A DNA stretch of 64,000 nt, from NCBI RefSeq assembly GCF_009711205.1, contig NZ_WMIG01000016.1, forward strand, positions 28,918-92,917. Reading direction: 5' to 3'. A program made the translations under genes and the position numbers. The first letter of the stretch is position 1. Each line of letters opens with the position of its first letter. Under the pieces are notes generated by a model that was not told where the DNA came from, did not search any database, and was given only the letters and a program-made list of their open reading frames with translations. This stretch comes from Paracoccus litorisediminis. GTDB taxonomy: Bacteria; Pseudomonadota; Alphaproteobacteria; Rhodobacterales; Rhodobacteraceae. Shown here piece by piece: positions 31,745-40,921 of this stretch.

Positions 31745-33400
31745 TTGTCCCAGGCCGAGAGTGACGAAACTGGCGCGGAAATTCCGCTGGATGGTGACAA
31801 CAATCCCGCGCGCGGGGGACGGGCGGCGCGCCTGACGGCGACACGCCAGCGCCGCGACGGGCAGCAGGCGGCCGAGCCGCATTTCTCGCAGCCGGTGCGA
31901 CAGGTCGTGCTGATGCTGATCGTGCTGGCGCTGGTCGGTATCGGCGGCTGGTTCGCCTATGGCAACATCCTTCCGATCTTTGCCGCGAACCCGCTGCTGA
32001 ACGGCACGATCCTGTTCGTTTTTGCCTTTGGCGTGCTGACCTGCTTCTGGCAGGTGGCGCAACTGATCAACTCGGTCAGCTGGATCGAGCGCTTTGCCGC
32101 GGGCAAGCTGGGCTATGCCGCACATGATCAGGCCCCGGCCCATTCCGCGCCGCGTCTGCTGGCTCCCTTGGCGCAACTGCTGGGCTCGCGCGGGCCGGTG
32201 GGAACGTCGATCACCACGGAATCCTCGCGCTCGATCCTGGAATCGGTGGCGACCCGTATCGATGAGGCGCGGGACATCACGCGCTATCTGGGCAACCTGC
32301 TGATCTTCCTTGGTCTTCTGGGGACGTTCTACGGCTTGGCGACCACCGTTCCCGCGATTGTCGACACGATCCGCACCCTTTCCCCCGAACAGGGCGATTC
32401 GGGGGTCGAGGTCTTTGACAAGCTGATGCATGGGCTGGAAACGCAGCTTGGCGGCATGGCCACGGCCTTTTCCAGCTCGCTTCTGGGTCTGGCCGGGTCG
32501 CTGGTCGTTGGTCTGCTGGAACTGTTCGCCAGCCACGGCCAGAACCGTTTCTATCGTGAGCTTGAAGAGTGGCTGTCCAGCTTTACCCGCATCGGTTTTT
32601 CGGGCAGCGAGGGCGGCCTGAATGACGCGCATCTGGCCGAATTCATGGTGGGTGTGCAGACGCAATTGGCCGATCTGCAGGATTTCTACGTCACCCGCGA
32701 CGAATTGCGCGACCAAGAGGCAACCGCCGCCGACGCGCGCTCACTGACGCTGGCGGGCGGGGTGGAAAAGCTGACGGCGCTGATCGGATCGGACCGCGAC
32801 GCGCTGGCAACCGAACTGGGCGCGGAACGTCAGGCCCAGACCGAAAGTCATTGGCGGCTAAGCGAAATTCTTGAGCGGCTGTCCGACCAGCAGCAACGGC
32901 TGGTCGATGCTTCGACGAGTTCGATGACGGTCGGCTCTCGGTTGGTCGATATGAGCGCCGCGCTGGAACGCAGCCTGTCGCGCCTGACCGAAGGGCAGGA
33001 TGAGATGGTCTCATTGGCGCGGCAAAACCCGGTCATGCAGTTGCCTGACGAATTCTCGCAGGCCTTGGCGCGGATTACCGAAGGGCAGCATCGTCTGGCA
33101 TTGATGGCACAGGCTCCGGCGCAGGTTGCGGAAAGCGACCCTGCACAGAATGCCAACCTGATGCGCGCCCTGAATCGGCTTGCGGACGGACAGGCGCGGA
33201 TGATCGAACTGGCGGAAACCAAGCCTGCTCCGCAGGATGACCCCGAAGCGCGGATGCGCCTGCGCTCGATCGACGTGCAACTGGGGCGGCTGCTTGAGGA
33301 AACCGCCAGCGGCCGCGATGGGCTGATCGCCGAATTGCGTGAGGATATGGCCGCCCTGACCCGCGCCATCCGCGGGCTGGAGGGGCGTGATGGGGCTTAG
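31745..33400 (+). CDS. MotA/TolQ/ExbB-like proton channel subunit with long C-terminal tail
   Basis: The only start giving the full frame is a TTG at 31745 with GAGGG upstream. The 551-residue protein has membrane helices at about 53-72, 86-108, 182-203 (LGLLGTFYGLATT) and 236-262 (LLGLAGSLVVGLLEL); the last two are the pore-forming helices of the MotA/ExbB family. Residues 280-551 form a helical tail with repeated QxxLA(R/D)ITEGQ and RLADGQ-type heptads. It overlaps the MotB/OmpA-like gene, so the two form a stator-like pair. No flagellar or Tol genes are adjacent. Confidence 0.8.
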   Translation: MSQAESDETGAEIPLDGDNNPARGGRAARLTATRQRRDGQQAAEPHFSQPVRQVVLMLIVLALVGIGGWFAYGNILPIFAANPLLNGTILFVFAFGVLTCFWQVAQLINSVSWIERFAAGKLGYAAHDQAPAHSAPRLLAPLAQLLGSRGPVGTSITTESSRSILESVATRIDEARDITRYLGNLLIFLGLLGTFYGLATTVPAIVDTIRTLSPEQGDSGVEVFDKLMHGLETQLGGMATAFSSSLLGLAGSLVVGLLELFASHGQNRFYRELEEWLSSFTRIGFSGSEGGLNDAHLAEFMVGVQTQLADLQDFYVTRDELRDQEATAADARSLTLAGGVEKLTALIGSDRDALATELGAERQAQTESHWRLSEILERLSDQQQRLVDASTSSMTVGSRLVDMSAALERSLSRLTEGQDEMVSLARQNPVMQLPDEFSQALARITEGQHRLALMAQAPAQVAESDPAQNANLMRALNRLADGQARMIELAETKPAPQDDPEARMRLRSIDVQLGRLLEETASGRDGLIAELREDMAALTRAIRGLEGRDGA

Positions 33401-34802
33401 CCGCAGGGGAAGCGAGCGGTTCTCGGCCAATATCTGGCCGGGTTTCGTTGACGCCATGTCGACGCTGCTGCTGGTGCTGATCTTTGCGCTGACCATCTTC
33501 ATGGTGCTGCAATCGGTGCTGCGCCAACGCATCACCTCGCAGGACAGCGAATTGCAGCAACTGGGCGATCGGGTGGCCGCGCTGAGCACGGCGCTGTCCA
33601 GCACCGAGGATCGGGCGGAAACGCTGGACCGCGATCTCGCCTCGGAACGGACAAGGTTGCGCGCCTCAGAAGCCGCCGTCGCACAGGCTCGCACCGAAAT
33701 CGACGCCCAGACCGAGGCTGCGCGTCTTGCCGCCGCCCGCCGCGAAGCGCTTGAGGCGCTATTGACCGATTTGCGTCGCAAGGATGCCGACACCACGGCG
33801 GTGTTGGGCGACACGCAGAAAAAACTTTCTGATGCAGAGGCCGCCCGGCTGGTCGATGCCGCAGCAGCCAAGGCCCTGCAGGAACGGCTGGACAAGTCCG
33901 ATACCGAATTGACCGCGACGACGCTGGCACTGGATGAGGCCCGCAAGAAGGCCGAGGAAACCCTGACCCTTCTTGCCGCTGCCGATGCCGCAAAAAAAGA
34001 ATTGGGCGACAAGCTGGGCACGCAGACCAGCGAGGCTGAAAAGCAGGCCGGTTTGCTGGCTTTGGCGCAGCAGAAGTTGTCAACGCAAGAGGCGCTTTCG
34101 ACCGAGGATCAGCGCCGCGTGGCGCTGCTGAACCAGCAGGTCGCGCAGTTGAACGACCAGTTGGGCAGCCTGCAATCGGTGCTGCAAGTGGCTAGCGACG
34201 ACAAGCGCGAGATTGATCTGAAGGTCGAGGATCTGGGCAAGCAGCTGAACGTTGCTCTGGTCCGCGCCGCTGAAGAGGAACGCAAGCGTCGCGGCCTTGA
34301 GGAAGAAGCCCGCAGCAAGGCCGAGGCCGAGGCCAAGGATCTTGCCCGCTACCGCTCGGAGTTCTTTGGCCGCCTGTCGCAGATTCTGGCCGGGCGCGAG
34401 GGTGTCCGTGTCGTTGGCGACCGCTTTGTCTTTTCATCGGAAGTGCTGTTTCCGGCGGGCGAGGCGACGCTGTCGCCCGAGGGTGAAACACAGGTCGCCC
34501 GCGTGACCGAACAGTTGAAGCAGATCTCGGGTGAAATCCCCAGCGAGATCGACTGGATCATTCGTGTCGACGGCCATACCGACAGCCAGCCGTTGTCGGG
34601 GCAGGGGCGCTATCGCGACAACTGGGAACTCAGCCAGGCCCGCGCCTTGTCGGTCGTGCGCTATATGGTCGACCAGCTTGGCTTCCCGGCGGGCCGTCTG
34701 CTGCCGGCGGGTTTTGCCGATACCCGTCCTGTCAGTTCGGGGACCGACCCGGCGTCGCTCGCCGCGAACCGCCGGATCGAGCTGAAGTTGACCGAGCGTT
34801 AA
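33390..34802 (+). CDS. MotB-like / OmpA-domain peptidoglycan-binding stator protein
   Basis: From ATG 33390 (a GTG at 33387 is an alternative) the protein has 470 residues. WPGFVDAMSTLLLVLIF at 16-32 is a MotB-type transmembrane start with Asp21 in the place of the proton-carrying aspartate. Residues 45-310 are a long coiled coil rich in Ala, Glu, Gln and Leu. Residues about 325-468 are an OmpA-like domain (GHTDSQP, NWELSQARAL, LPAGFADTRP) that would grip peptidoglycan. With the MotA-like partner this could be an ion-driven motor. Confidence 0.82.
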   Translation: MGLSRRGSERFSANIWPGFVDAMSTLLLVLIFALTIFMVLQSVLRQRITSQDSELQQLGDRVAALSTALSSTEDRAETLDRDLASERTRLRASEAAVAQARTEIDAQTEAARLAAARREALEALLTDLRRKDADTTAVLGDTQKKLSDAEAARLVDAAAAKALQERLDKSDTELTATTLALDEARKKAEETLTLLAAADAAKKELGDKLGTQTSEAEKQAGLLALAQQKLSTQEALSTEDQRRVALLNQQVAQLNDQLGSLQSVLQVASDDKREIDLKVEDLGKQLNVALVRAAEEERKRRGLEEEARSKAEAEAKDLARYRSEFFGRLSQILAGREGVRVVGDRFVFSSEVLFPAGEATLSPEGETQVARVTEQLKQISGEIPSEIDWIIRVDGHTDSQPLSGQGRYRDNWELSQARALSVVRYMVDQLGFPAGRLLPAGFADTRPVSSGTDPASLAANRRIELKLTER

Positions 34803-35770
34803 GTGCGCGGATCGACCATCGTGTAAAGGTCGGGAAAACGGTTCAGGTAGCGGATCATCGGACCCGCCGCCTTCCATTGCCGGAACAGGGCCGAACGCAG
34901 CGTATCGGCCCCCGGCCAATGGCGACGGGTGGCCTCGGAGACCTGCGGGGCATCGGGAAAATGGCGGCTGAGAACCTGACCAAAGGCCTCGCGCATGCGC
35001 ATGGGCACGATGCCTTGCGACCGATCCAGCCAAGGTTTGCGCGTGCCGATGAAATGGATCAGGCAGGGGTCCGCCATCGCCGTCAGATGCGCCGAGGCCG
35101 AGGTGAATTGCCAGTTCCAAAGCGGGCTGATCTCGGCCCAATCGCCCTTGAGGATACCGTTCATCAGCGCCTGATCCCGACCCAGACCGGCCAGATGGCG
35201 GCGGGCGAAATCCTCGGCGCGTTTGGGCAGGTCCTGCGCGGCAAAGGCCTCGGTGTCGATCATCACCACGCCCGCGTTGAAATAGGGATGGGCCGCTTCG
35301 CCCAGCTTCCTGAATTCCAGCACCTTGCGCGTGGGGGTACGCCATTGTCGATTGTCGCGGACGGCCGCTACCGCGTGGCCCAGCATGTCGGCTGACAGCA
35401 GCCGGGCAGGGTCGCCGCGCTCATAAAGAATATCCGCGTCGATCACGAGGATGCGCCGGTAATGATCACGCAGCGCATTGCCCAGAAACAGTTCCATGTA
35501 GGTGGCCAGCGACCGCCGCGCATCCAGCGGCAGCGCATCCAGCAGCGCATCGTCCCGCGCGGCGACATGACCGATCCCGGCATCCAGCAGGGCCGAGGGC
35601 ATCTCGACCGGCTCGGGGCCGCCGATCAGCACGTCATGGCCATGACCGGCCAGTGCCATGCCAAGGGCAGGCACCGCCGCATAGGGCAGATAATTGGCAT
35701 CGCAGGCCACGATGACGGCAAGGTCGGATTTCGGTTGAAAGCCGGGATTGAAGATCGGGGTCAGACCCAT
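34799..35770 (-). CDS. GT8-like glycosyltransferase
   Basis: The ATG complementary to 35768-35770 gives 323 residues. AVIVACDANYLPYA begins the fold, and ILVIDADILY contains the metal-binding DAD at 111-113; FNAGVVMID and DQALMNG follow, all usual in family GT8. Acts in the cytoplasm on a nucleotide sugar; the acceptor is probably an envelope glycan. It converges on the OmpA-domain gene with a 4-base overlap. Confidence 0.85.
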   Translation of the reverse strand: MGLTPIFNPGFQPKSDLAVIVACDANYLPYAAVPALGMALAGHGHDVLIGGPEPVEMPSALLDAGIGHVAARDDALLDALPLDARRSLATYMELFLGNALRDHYRRILVIDADILYERGDPARLLSADMLGHAVAAVRDNRQWRTPTRKVLEFRKLGEAAHPYFNAGVVMIDTEAFAAQDLPKRAEDFARRHLAGLGRDQALMNGILKGDWAEISPLWNWQFTSASAHLTAMADPCLIHFIGTRKPWLDRSQGIVPMRMREAFGQVLSRHFPDAPQVSEATRRHWPGADTLRSALFRQWKAAGPMIRYLNRFPDLYTMVDPRT

Positions 35771-35857
35771 GCGTCCCTCATTGGAGTCACGGCGCGATCC
35801 TATAATGGAACGCATCCGCCCCCTTCTAGGATCGCGACCGCGGCTTGTCCAATCGGC

Positions 35858-36421
35858 TCAGGTCTCGGCGCTGGGGGTGGCAGCCTGCGGCTCACGCGGC
35901 GGACGTCCGATAACCTCGCGCAGCGCGTCAAGCTCGATGAAATTGTCGGCCTGACGACGCAGTTCGTCGGCGATCATCGGCGGCTGGCTGCGCATGGTCG
36001 AAACGACCGACACCCGGACACCCTGACGCTGCAGCGATTCGACCAGCGGCTTGAAATCGCCATCGCCGGAAAACAGCACGGCATGGTCAAGCCGAGGGGC
36101 CAGCTCCATGGCGTTGACCACCAGCTCGACATCCATGTTGCCCTTGACCTTACGGCGGCCAAGCGCGTCGGTATATTCCCGCGCCGGTTTCGTCACCATC
36201 GAGAAGCCATTGTAATGCAGCCAGTCAACCAGCGGACGGATGGGCGAGTAATCCTCGTTTTCCAGAAGCGCAGTATAGTAATATGCGCGAATGAGCTTGC
36301 CACGCCGCTCAAATTCCTGTCGGAGAAGTTTGTAATCGATGTCGAAACCCAGCGACTTTGCAGCGGCGTAGAGGTTCGATCCATCAATGAACAAAGCTAG
36401 CCGGTCGTCTTTGTAAAACAC
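35858..36421 (-). CDS. NYN domain (LabA/DUF88) protein, putative RNase
   Basis: 187 residues of the PIN-like NYN fold: LALFIDGSNLY (Asp13), VKGNMDVELVVNAM (Asp97) and LFSGDGDFKPLV (Asp120, Asp122) give the acidic metal site. Such proteins are thought to cleave RNA, but the target is unknown. It is divergent from folK, with 13 bases between the starts, so the two share a promoter region. Confidence 0.88.
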   Translation of the reverse strand: MFYKDDRLALFIDGSNLYAAAKSLGFDIDYKLLRQEFERRGKLIRAYYYTALLENEDYSPIRPLVDWLHYNGFSMVTKPAREYTDALGRRKVKGNMDVELVVNAMELAPRLDHAVLFSGDGDFKPLVESLQRQGVRVSVVSTMRSQPPMIADELRRQADNFIELDALREVIGRPPREPQAATPSAET

Positions 36422-36434
36422 GATTAACCTCGAT

Positions 36435-37028
36435 ATGACTCAGAATTCTTTACCTTCAATCAAGCTAGCCCTCGTGGCTATCGGCGGGAACCTGCATAGT
36501 TTGGCAGGTGCACCCGAGGACACGCTTCGTGCCGCACTGCGGCATCTGTCGTCACTTCCCGGCACCAGAGTGCAGGCAGTCAGTCGATTCTGGCAGACAC
36601 CAGCCTTTCCGCCCGGAAGCGGTCCCGACTATGTGAATGCCGCAATTGCCTTGATCACAGAGTTGCCGCCCGCCGAAATTTTGGCGCAGCTGCATGATAT
36701 CGAAGCCAGATTTGGTCGCGAAAGGCAAGGGCCGCGTTGGCAGGCCCGCGGTCTGGATCTGGATCTGATCGCCTGTGACGATCTGGTCCTGCCCGATGCG
36801 GCGATCCAGGACGCCTGGCGCGATCTGCCATCCGAAAGGCAGCCCGAGATCGCCCCCGAAACTCTGATCCTGCCCCATCCCCGGATGCAGGATCGCGGTT
36901 TCGTGTTGGTCCCCTTGGCCGAGGTTGCACCGGGCTGGCGTCATCCCCGACTGGGGCGCAGCGTGGCCCAGATGCTGGAGGCCTTGCCAGCGGATGCACT
37001 CATGGGTATACGGCCCGTAACTGCTTGA
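36435..37028 (+). CDS. folK: 2-amino-4-hydroxy-6-hydroxymethyldihydropteridine diphosphokinase
   Basis: 197 residues with ALVAIGGNL at the start, RFWQTPAF, NAAIAL, and the HPPK signature WQARGLDLDLI with metal-binding Asp108 and Asp110, then LILPHPRMQDRGFVL. It transfers pyrophosphate to the pterin in folate synthesis. Confidence 0.93.
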   Translation: MTQNSLPSIKLALVAIGGNLHSLAGAPEDTLRAALRHLSSLPGTRVQAVSRFWQTPAFPPGSGPDYVNAAIALITELPPAEILAQLHDIEARFGRERQGPRWQARGLDLDLIACDDLVLPDAAIQDAWRDLPSERQPEIAPETLILPHPRMQDRGFVLVPLAEVAPGWRHPRLGRSVAQMLEALPADALMGIRPVTA

Positions 37029-37096
37029 CATTTCCGCGGCGGAGCGCCAAATATCCTGCTCCGCCCTGCACCCCGATTCCAAGCCAAAGGTGACCG

Positions 37097-37453
37097 ATGG
37101 CCCGCGTGACAGTCGAAGATTGCGTCGACAAGGTTCCGAACCGTTTTGATCTTGTTATGCTCGCCGCGCATCGCGCCCGCGAGATCGCGTCCGGCAGCCA
37201 GCTGACCATCGACCGCGACAACGACAAGAACCCCGTCGTCGCCCTGCGCGAAATCGCAGACGAGACCCAGCCGGTTGATGATCTGCGCGAGCGCATGATC
37301 GAGGCGACCCAGACCCAGATCGAGGTCGATGAGCCCGAAGAGGACGCGATGGCGCTGCTGCTTGGCGCTGAAATCGACCGCCCCAAGCCCGCCGACGAAG
37401 AGTCGGAAGAGCGCATGCTTCGCATGATGCTGGAAGCGCAGGGCCGCGGCTGA
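37097..37453 (+). CDS. rpoZ: DNA-directed RNA polymerase omega subunit
   Basis: 118 residues with the usual start MARVTVEDCVDKVPNRFDLV and AHRAREI, as in RpoZ. Omega helps fold beta-prime and forms a (p)ppGpp site. The link to rsh, 30 bases downstream, is standard in alphaproteobacteria and fits stringent control. Confidence 0.96.
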   Translation: MARVTVEDCVDKVPNRFDLVMLAAHRAREIASGSQLTIDRDNDKNPVVALREIADETQPVDDLRERMIEATQTQIEVDEPEEDAMALLLGAEIDRPKPADEESEERMLRMMLEAQGRG

Positions 37454-37483
37454 GGCTAATGAATCGCGGGGTCTTCGGCTGAA

Positions 37484-39601
37484 ATGATCGACGTCGAAGA
37501 CCTCATCGCGCTTGTTCGCAACTATAACCCCAAGACCAACTCGGATCTGATCCGCGACGCCTATGAATATGGCCGCCGGATGCACGAGGGTCAGTTTCGC
37601 CATTCCGGCGAACCCTATTTCACCCATCCCATCGCCGTCGCCGCCATCCTGACCGAGATGCGGCTGGACGACGCGACCATCGTCACCGCACTTCTGCACG
37701 ACACGATCGAAGACACTCGCTCGACCTGGGCCGAGGTGGCGCAGATGTTCGGGCGCGAGATTGCCGATCTGGTCGATGGCGTGACCAAGCTGACCAACTT
37801 GCAGCTTTCCGGCACGCACTCCAAGCAGGCCGAGAATTTCCGTAAGCTTTTCATGGCGATGTCGCGCGATCTTCGCGTGATTTTAGTGAAGCTGGCCGAC
37901 CGTGTGCATAACATGCGCACGATCAAGTCCATGCGCCCCGAGAAGCAGTCGCAGAAGGCGCGCGAGACCATGGACATCTATGCGCCGCTGGCCGGTCGCA
38001 TGGGCATGCAATGGATGCGCGAGGAACTTGAGGATCTGGCCTTCAAGGTCATCAATCCCGAGGCCCGCAACTCGATCATCCGCCGCTTCGTCAGCCTGCA
38101 GCGCGATTCCGGCGATGTGATCCCCAAGATCACCGCCGATATCCGCGCCGAGCTGGAGCGCGAGGGGATCGAGGCCGATGTCTATGGCCGCGCCAAGCGC
38201 CCGTTCAGCATCTGGCGCAAGATGCAGGAAAAGCAGCTGAGCTTCTCGCGCCTGTCCGACATCTATGGTTTTCGCATTATCACCCGAAGCGAGGCCGACT
38301 GCTACCGCACCCTTGGCGTGATTCATCATCGCTGGCGTGCTGTGCCGGGTCGGTTCAAGGATTATATCAGCCAGCCCAAGGCCAACGGCTATCGCTCTAT
38401 CCACACCACGGTTTCGGGGCGTGACGGCAAGCGGGTCGAAGTGCAGATCCGCACCCGCCAGATGCATGAGGTTGCTGAATCCGGCGTGGCCGCGCATTGG
38501 GCCTATCGCGATGGCGCGCGGACCGAGAACCCCTTTGCCGTCGATCCGGGCGAGTGGATCGCCAGCCTGACCGAACGCTTCGGCGAGGAAGATCACGACG
38601 AATTCCTCGAGCATGTGAAGCTTGAGATGTATTCGGATCAGGTCTTCTGTTTCTCGCCCAAGGGCGATGTGATCCCGCTGCCGAAAGGCGCGACGCCGAT
38701 CGATTTTGCCTATGCGATCCATACGCGGCTGGGCAATAGCTGCGTCGGCGCGAAAGTGGACGGCATCCGCGTGCCGCTATGGACGCGGCTGAAGAACGGC
38801 CAATCGGTCGAGATCATCGCGGCATCCGGTCAGCGCCCGCAGCCGACATGGCTGGATATTGTCGTGACCGGTCGCGCCAAGGCCGCGATCCGCCGCAGCC
38901 TGCGCCAAGAGGATCGCTCGCGTTTCATCCGGCTGGGCTCGGAACTGATCCGCGTGGCATTCGAACATGTCGGCCGCCGCGTGACGGATAAGGCGCTGCG
39001 CACCGCTGCACGGACCATGGCCTTGCAGGATACGGACGAACTTCTGGCCCGGATCGGTTCTGCCGAAATCTCGGCCCATGAGGTCTTGTCCGCATTATAT
39101 CCCGAACTTGCGGCCAAGCGCAGCGAGATCGACGCCAAGCGCGCCGTCGCCGGGCTTGAGGCTGATCAGGAATTCACGCGCGCGCCGTGCTGCAATCCGC
39201 TGCCGGGCGAACGGATCGTCGGCATCACCTATCGCGGTAAGGGCGTGGTCATCCATGCCATCGATTGTCCGGTTCTGGCCGAATATGAAGAAAGCCCGGA
39301 TCGCTGGGTCGACCTGCATTGGCGCGAGGGGCAGCATCCTCCGGCCTATTCGACGCTTCTGTCGCTGACCATTCGCCATGATGCGGGCGTGTTGGGCCGG
39401 ATCTGCACGCTGATTGGCGGGCAGGGTGCGAATATCTCGGATCTGGAATTCCTTGACCGCAAGCCGGATTTCTACCGCTTGCGGATCGAGGTCGAGTTGC
39501 GCGACAGCGAGCATCTGCACGCCCTGCTGACCGCGCTTGAGGCCGAGCAGGACGTGGCGCAGGTCGCGCGCATCCGCGACCCGTCGGCCAATCTGGACTA
39601 G
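37484..39601 (+). CDS. rsh: bifunctional (p)ppGpp synthetase/hydrolase
   Basis: 705 residues in the order hydrolase (HD pair at 72-73 in LLHDTIED, so hydrolysis is intact), synthetase (about 240-350, with DIYGFRII and YRSIHTTVSG), TGS (about 385-450, starting QVFCFSPKGDVIPLPKGATP), zinc-finger-like CC at about 567-568, and ACT (C-terminal 75 residues). It both makes and destroys the alarmone, as the sole long RelA/SpoT homologue does in alphaproteobacteria. Confidence 0.95.
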   Translation: MIDVEDLIALVRNYNPKTNSDLIRDAYEYGRRMHEGQFRHSGEPYFTHPIAVAAILTEMRLDDATIVTALLHDTIEDTRSTWAEVAQMFGREIADLVDGVTKLTNLQLSGTHSKQAENFRKLFMAMSRDLRVILVKLADRVHNMRTIKSMRPEKQSQKARETMDIYAPLAGRMGMQWMREELEDLAFKVINPEARNSIIRRFVSLQRDSGDVIPKITADIRAELEREGIEADVYGRAKRPFSIWRKMQEKQLSFSRLSDIYGFRIITRSEADCYRTLGVIHHRWRAVPGRFKDYISQPKANGYRSIHTTVSGRDGKRVEVQIRTRQMHEVAESGVAAHWAYRDGARTENPFAVDPGEWIASLTERFGEEDHDEFLEHVKLEMYSDQVFCFSPKGDVIPLPKGATPIDFAYAIHTRLGNSCVGAKVDGIRVPLWTRLKNGQSVEIIAASGQRPQPTWLDIVVTGRAKAAIRRSLRQEDRSRFIRLGSELIRVAFEHVGRRVTDKALRTAARTMALQDTDELLARIGSAEISAHEVLSALYPELAAKRSEIDAKRAVAGLEADQEFTRAPCCNPLPGERIVGITYRGKGVVIHAIDCPVLAEYEESPDRWVDLHWREGQHPPAYSTLLSLTIRHDAGVLGRICTLIGGQGANISDLEFLDRKPDFYRLRIEVELRDSEHLHALLTALEAEQDVAQVARIRDPSANLD

Positions 39602-39610
39602 ATCCGCCGC

Positions 39611-40921
39611 TTAGATCCCCAGTCGGTCGCGCAGCGAATACCACGACATGCCGGCGACCAGCATCGGCCAGCGCAGCATCGCGCCGCCGGGAAAGGCCGG
39701 TGAGGGCAGGGCGGCCATGGTCTCGAAACCCTCGGATTGGCCCTGAACCGCCTGCGCCATCAACTTGCCCGCCAAGGTCGCAATCGCGAGGCCATGTCCG
39801 GAATAGCCGCTGGCCGACAGGCAATTCGGCGCAGGCCGGATAAAGCACGGCATCCGGTTCATGGTGATCGCCAGCGTGCCGCCCCAGGCATGGGTGAGTT
39901 TCACATCCGCAAGGCTAGGATAAATTTCCAGAAGTGGTTTCCGCACCTTGGCGGCAATATCTGAGGGGAAGCTGTAACTGACATTCTCGCCGCCGCCAAA
40001 GATCAGGCGACCCTCGGGATCAAGCCGCCAGTAGTTCACCACGAATTTCGTGTCATGGACGGCAATGTCGCGGGTCAGCACCTCGGCACGACGCGCGCCC
40101 AAAGGCTCGGTCGCGACGATGAAGTTGTTGATCGGCATGACGCGGGCCGCGACCTTGGGTTCCAGATTGCCCAGATAACCATTGGCGGCAAGGATCAGCT
40201 GATCGCAGGTCACACGCCCGCCCGCCGTCGTCACCGTCGTCTTCTGACCCGCGGTTTTGCCGTGTTGAATCGAGGTAACCTCGGAAAGCTCATGGATCGT
40301 CGCTCCGGCGGCAGTCGCCAGACGGGCCATGCCCAAGCTCAGGTTCAAGGGATGCAGATGCCCCGCGCCGTGGTCGAGTTCGCCAGCGACATAGGCCTCC
40401 GAGGGCAGGATGGCGCGAAAGGCGTCGCGGTCCAGCGGCTCGACCTGCGCATAATCGTAATCGCGGGCCAGTTTCTCGGACATGGCCTTGGCATGGCTGA
40501 ATTCGTCGGGTTTACGGAAGGCATGGGCGACCCCATCCACGACGGAAACGCCCGCGCGCACGGCCAGATCGCGGGTTAGGCGTTTGGCTTCTTCGGCCAG
40601 ATCCCATAGTCGGCGTCCGGCCTCGCGTCCGGCCATTTTCTCAAGATCATCGACCTCAAGCCGCTGACCCGAACCAAGCTGTCCGCCATTGCGCCCCGAG
40701 GCCCCAAATCCGACGCGATGGGCTTCCAGCACAATGACCCGCCGCCCGGCCTCGGCCAGATGCAGTGCGGCAGACAGGCCCGTATAACCAGCGCCGATGA
40801 CCACGACATCTGCCTGCGCCTCGCCCTTGAGCGCAGGAAAGGGCGCAAGCTGGTCGCGCGTCGCGGCGTAAAGGCTGGGGGGATACTCCCCCAGCCGGTC
40901 GTTGGAATGCAGCAAGTTCAT
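39611..40921 (-). CDS. puuB: gamma-glutamylputrescine oxidase-like FAD enzyme
   Basis: 436 residues of the DAO family with the dinucleotide motif VVVIGAGYTG (GxGxxG at 43-48) and a C-terminal GYSGHGLAIATLAGKL. In the putrescine pathway the enzyme oxidises gamma-glutamylputrescine. It is last in a three-gene operon with four-base overlaps, transcribed after a glutamine-synthetase-like gene and an amidotransferase. Confidence 0.85.
   Translation of the reverse strand: MNLLHSNDRLGEYPPSLYAATRDQLAPFPALKGEAQADVVVIGAGYTGLSAALHLAEAGRRVIVLEAHRVGFGASGRNGGQLGSGQRLEVDDLEKMAGREAGRRLWDLAEEAKRLTRDLAVRAGVSVVDGVAHAFRKPDEFSHAKAMSEKLARDYDYAQVEPLDRDAFRAILPSEAYVAGELDHGAGHLHPLNLSLGMARLATAAGATIHELSEVTSIQHGKTAGQKTTVTTAGGRVTCDQLILAANGYLGNLEPKVAARVMPINNFIVATEPLGARRAEVLTRDIAVHDTKFVVNYWRLDPEGRLIFGGGENVSYSFPSDIAAKVRKPLLEIYPSLADVKLTHAWGGTLAITMNRMPCFIRPAPNCLSASGYSGHGLAIATLAGKLMAQAVQGQSEGFETMAALPSPAFPGGAMLRWPMLVAGMSWYSLRDRLGI

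Noticed and set aside
30707..32716. 669-aa minus-strand frame
   Set aside because: It crosses the starts of the DUF2125 and ChaC-like genes and the MotA-like gene, and looks like antisense noise.
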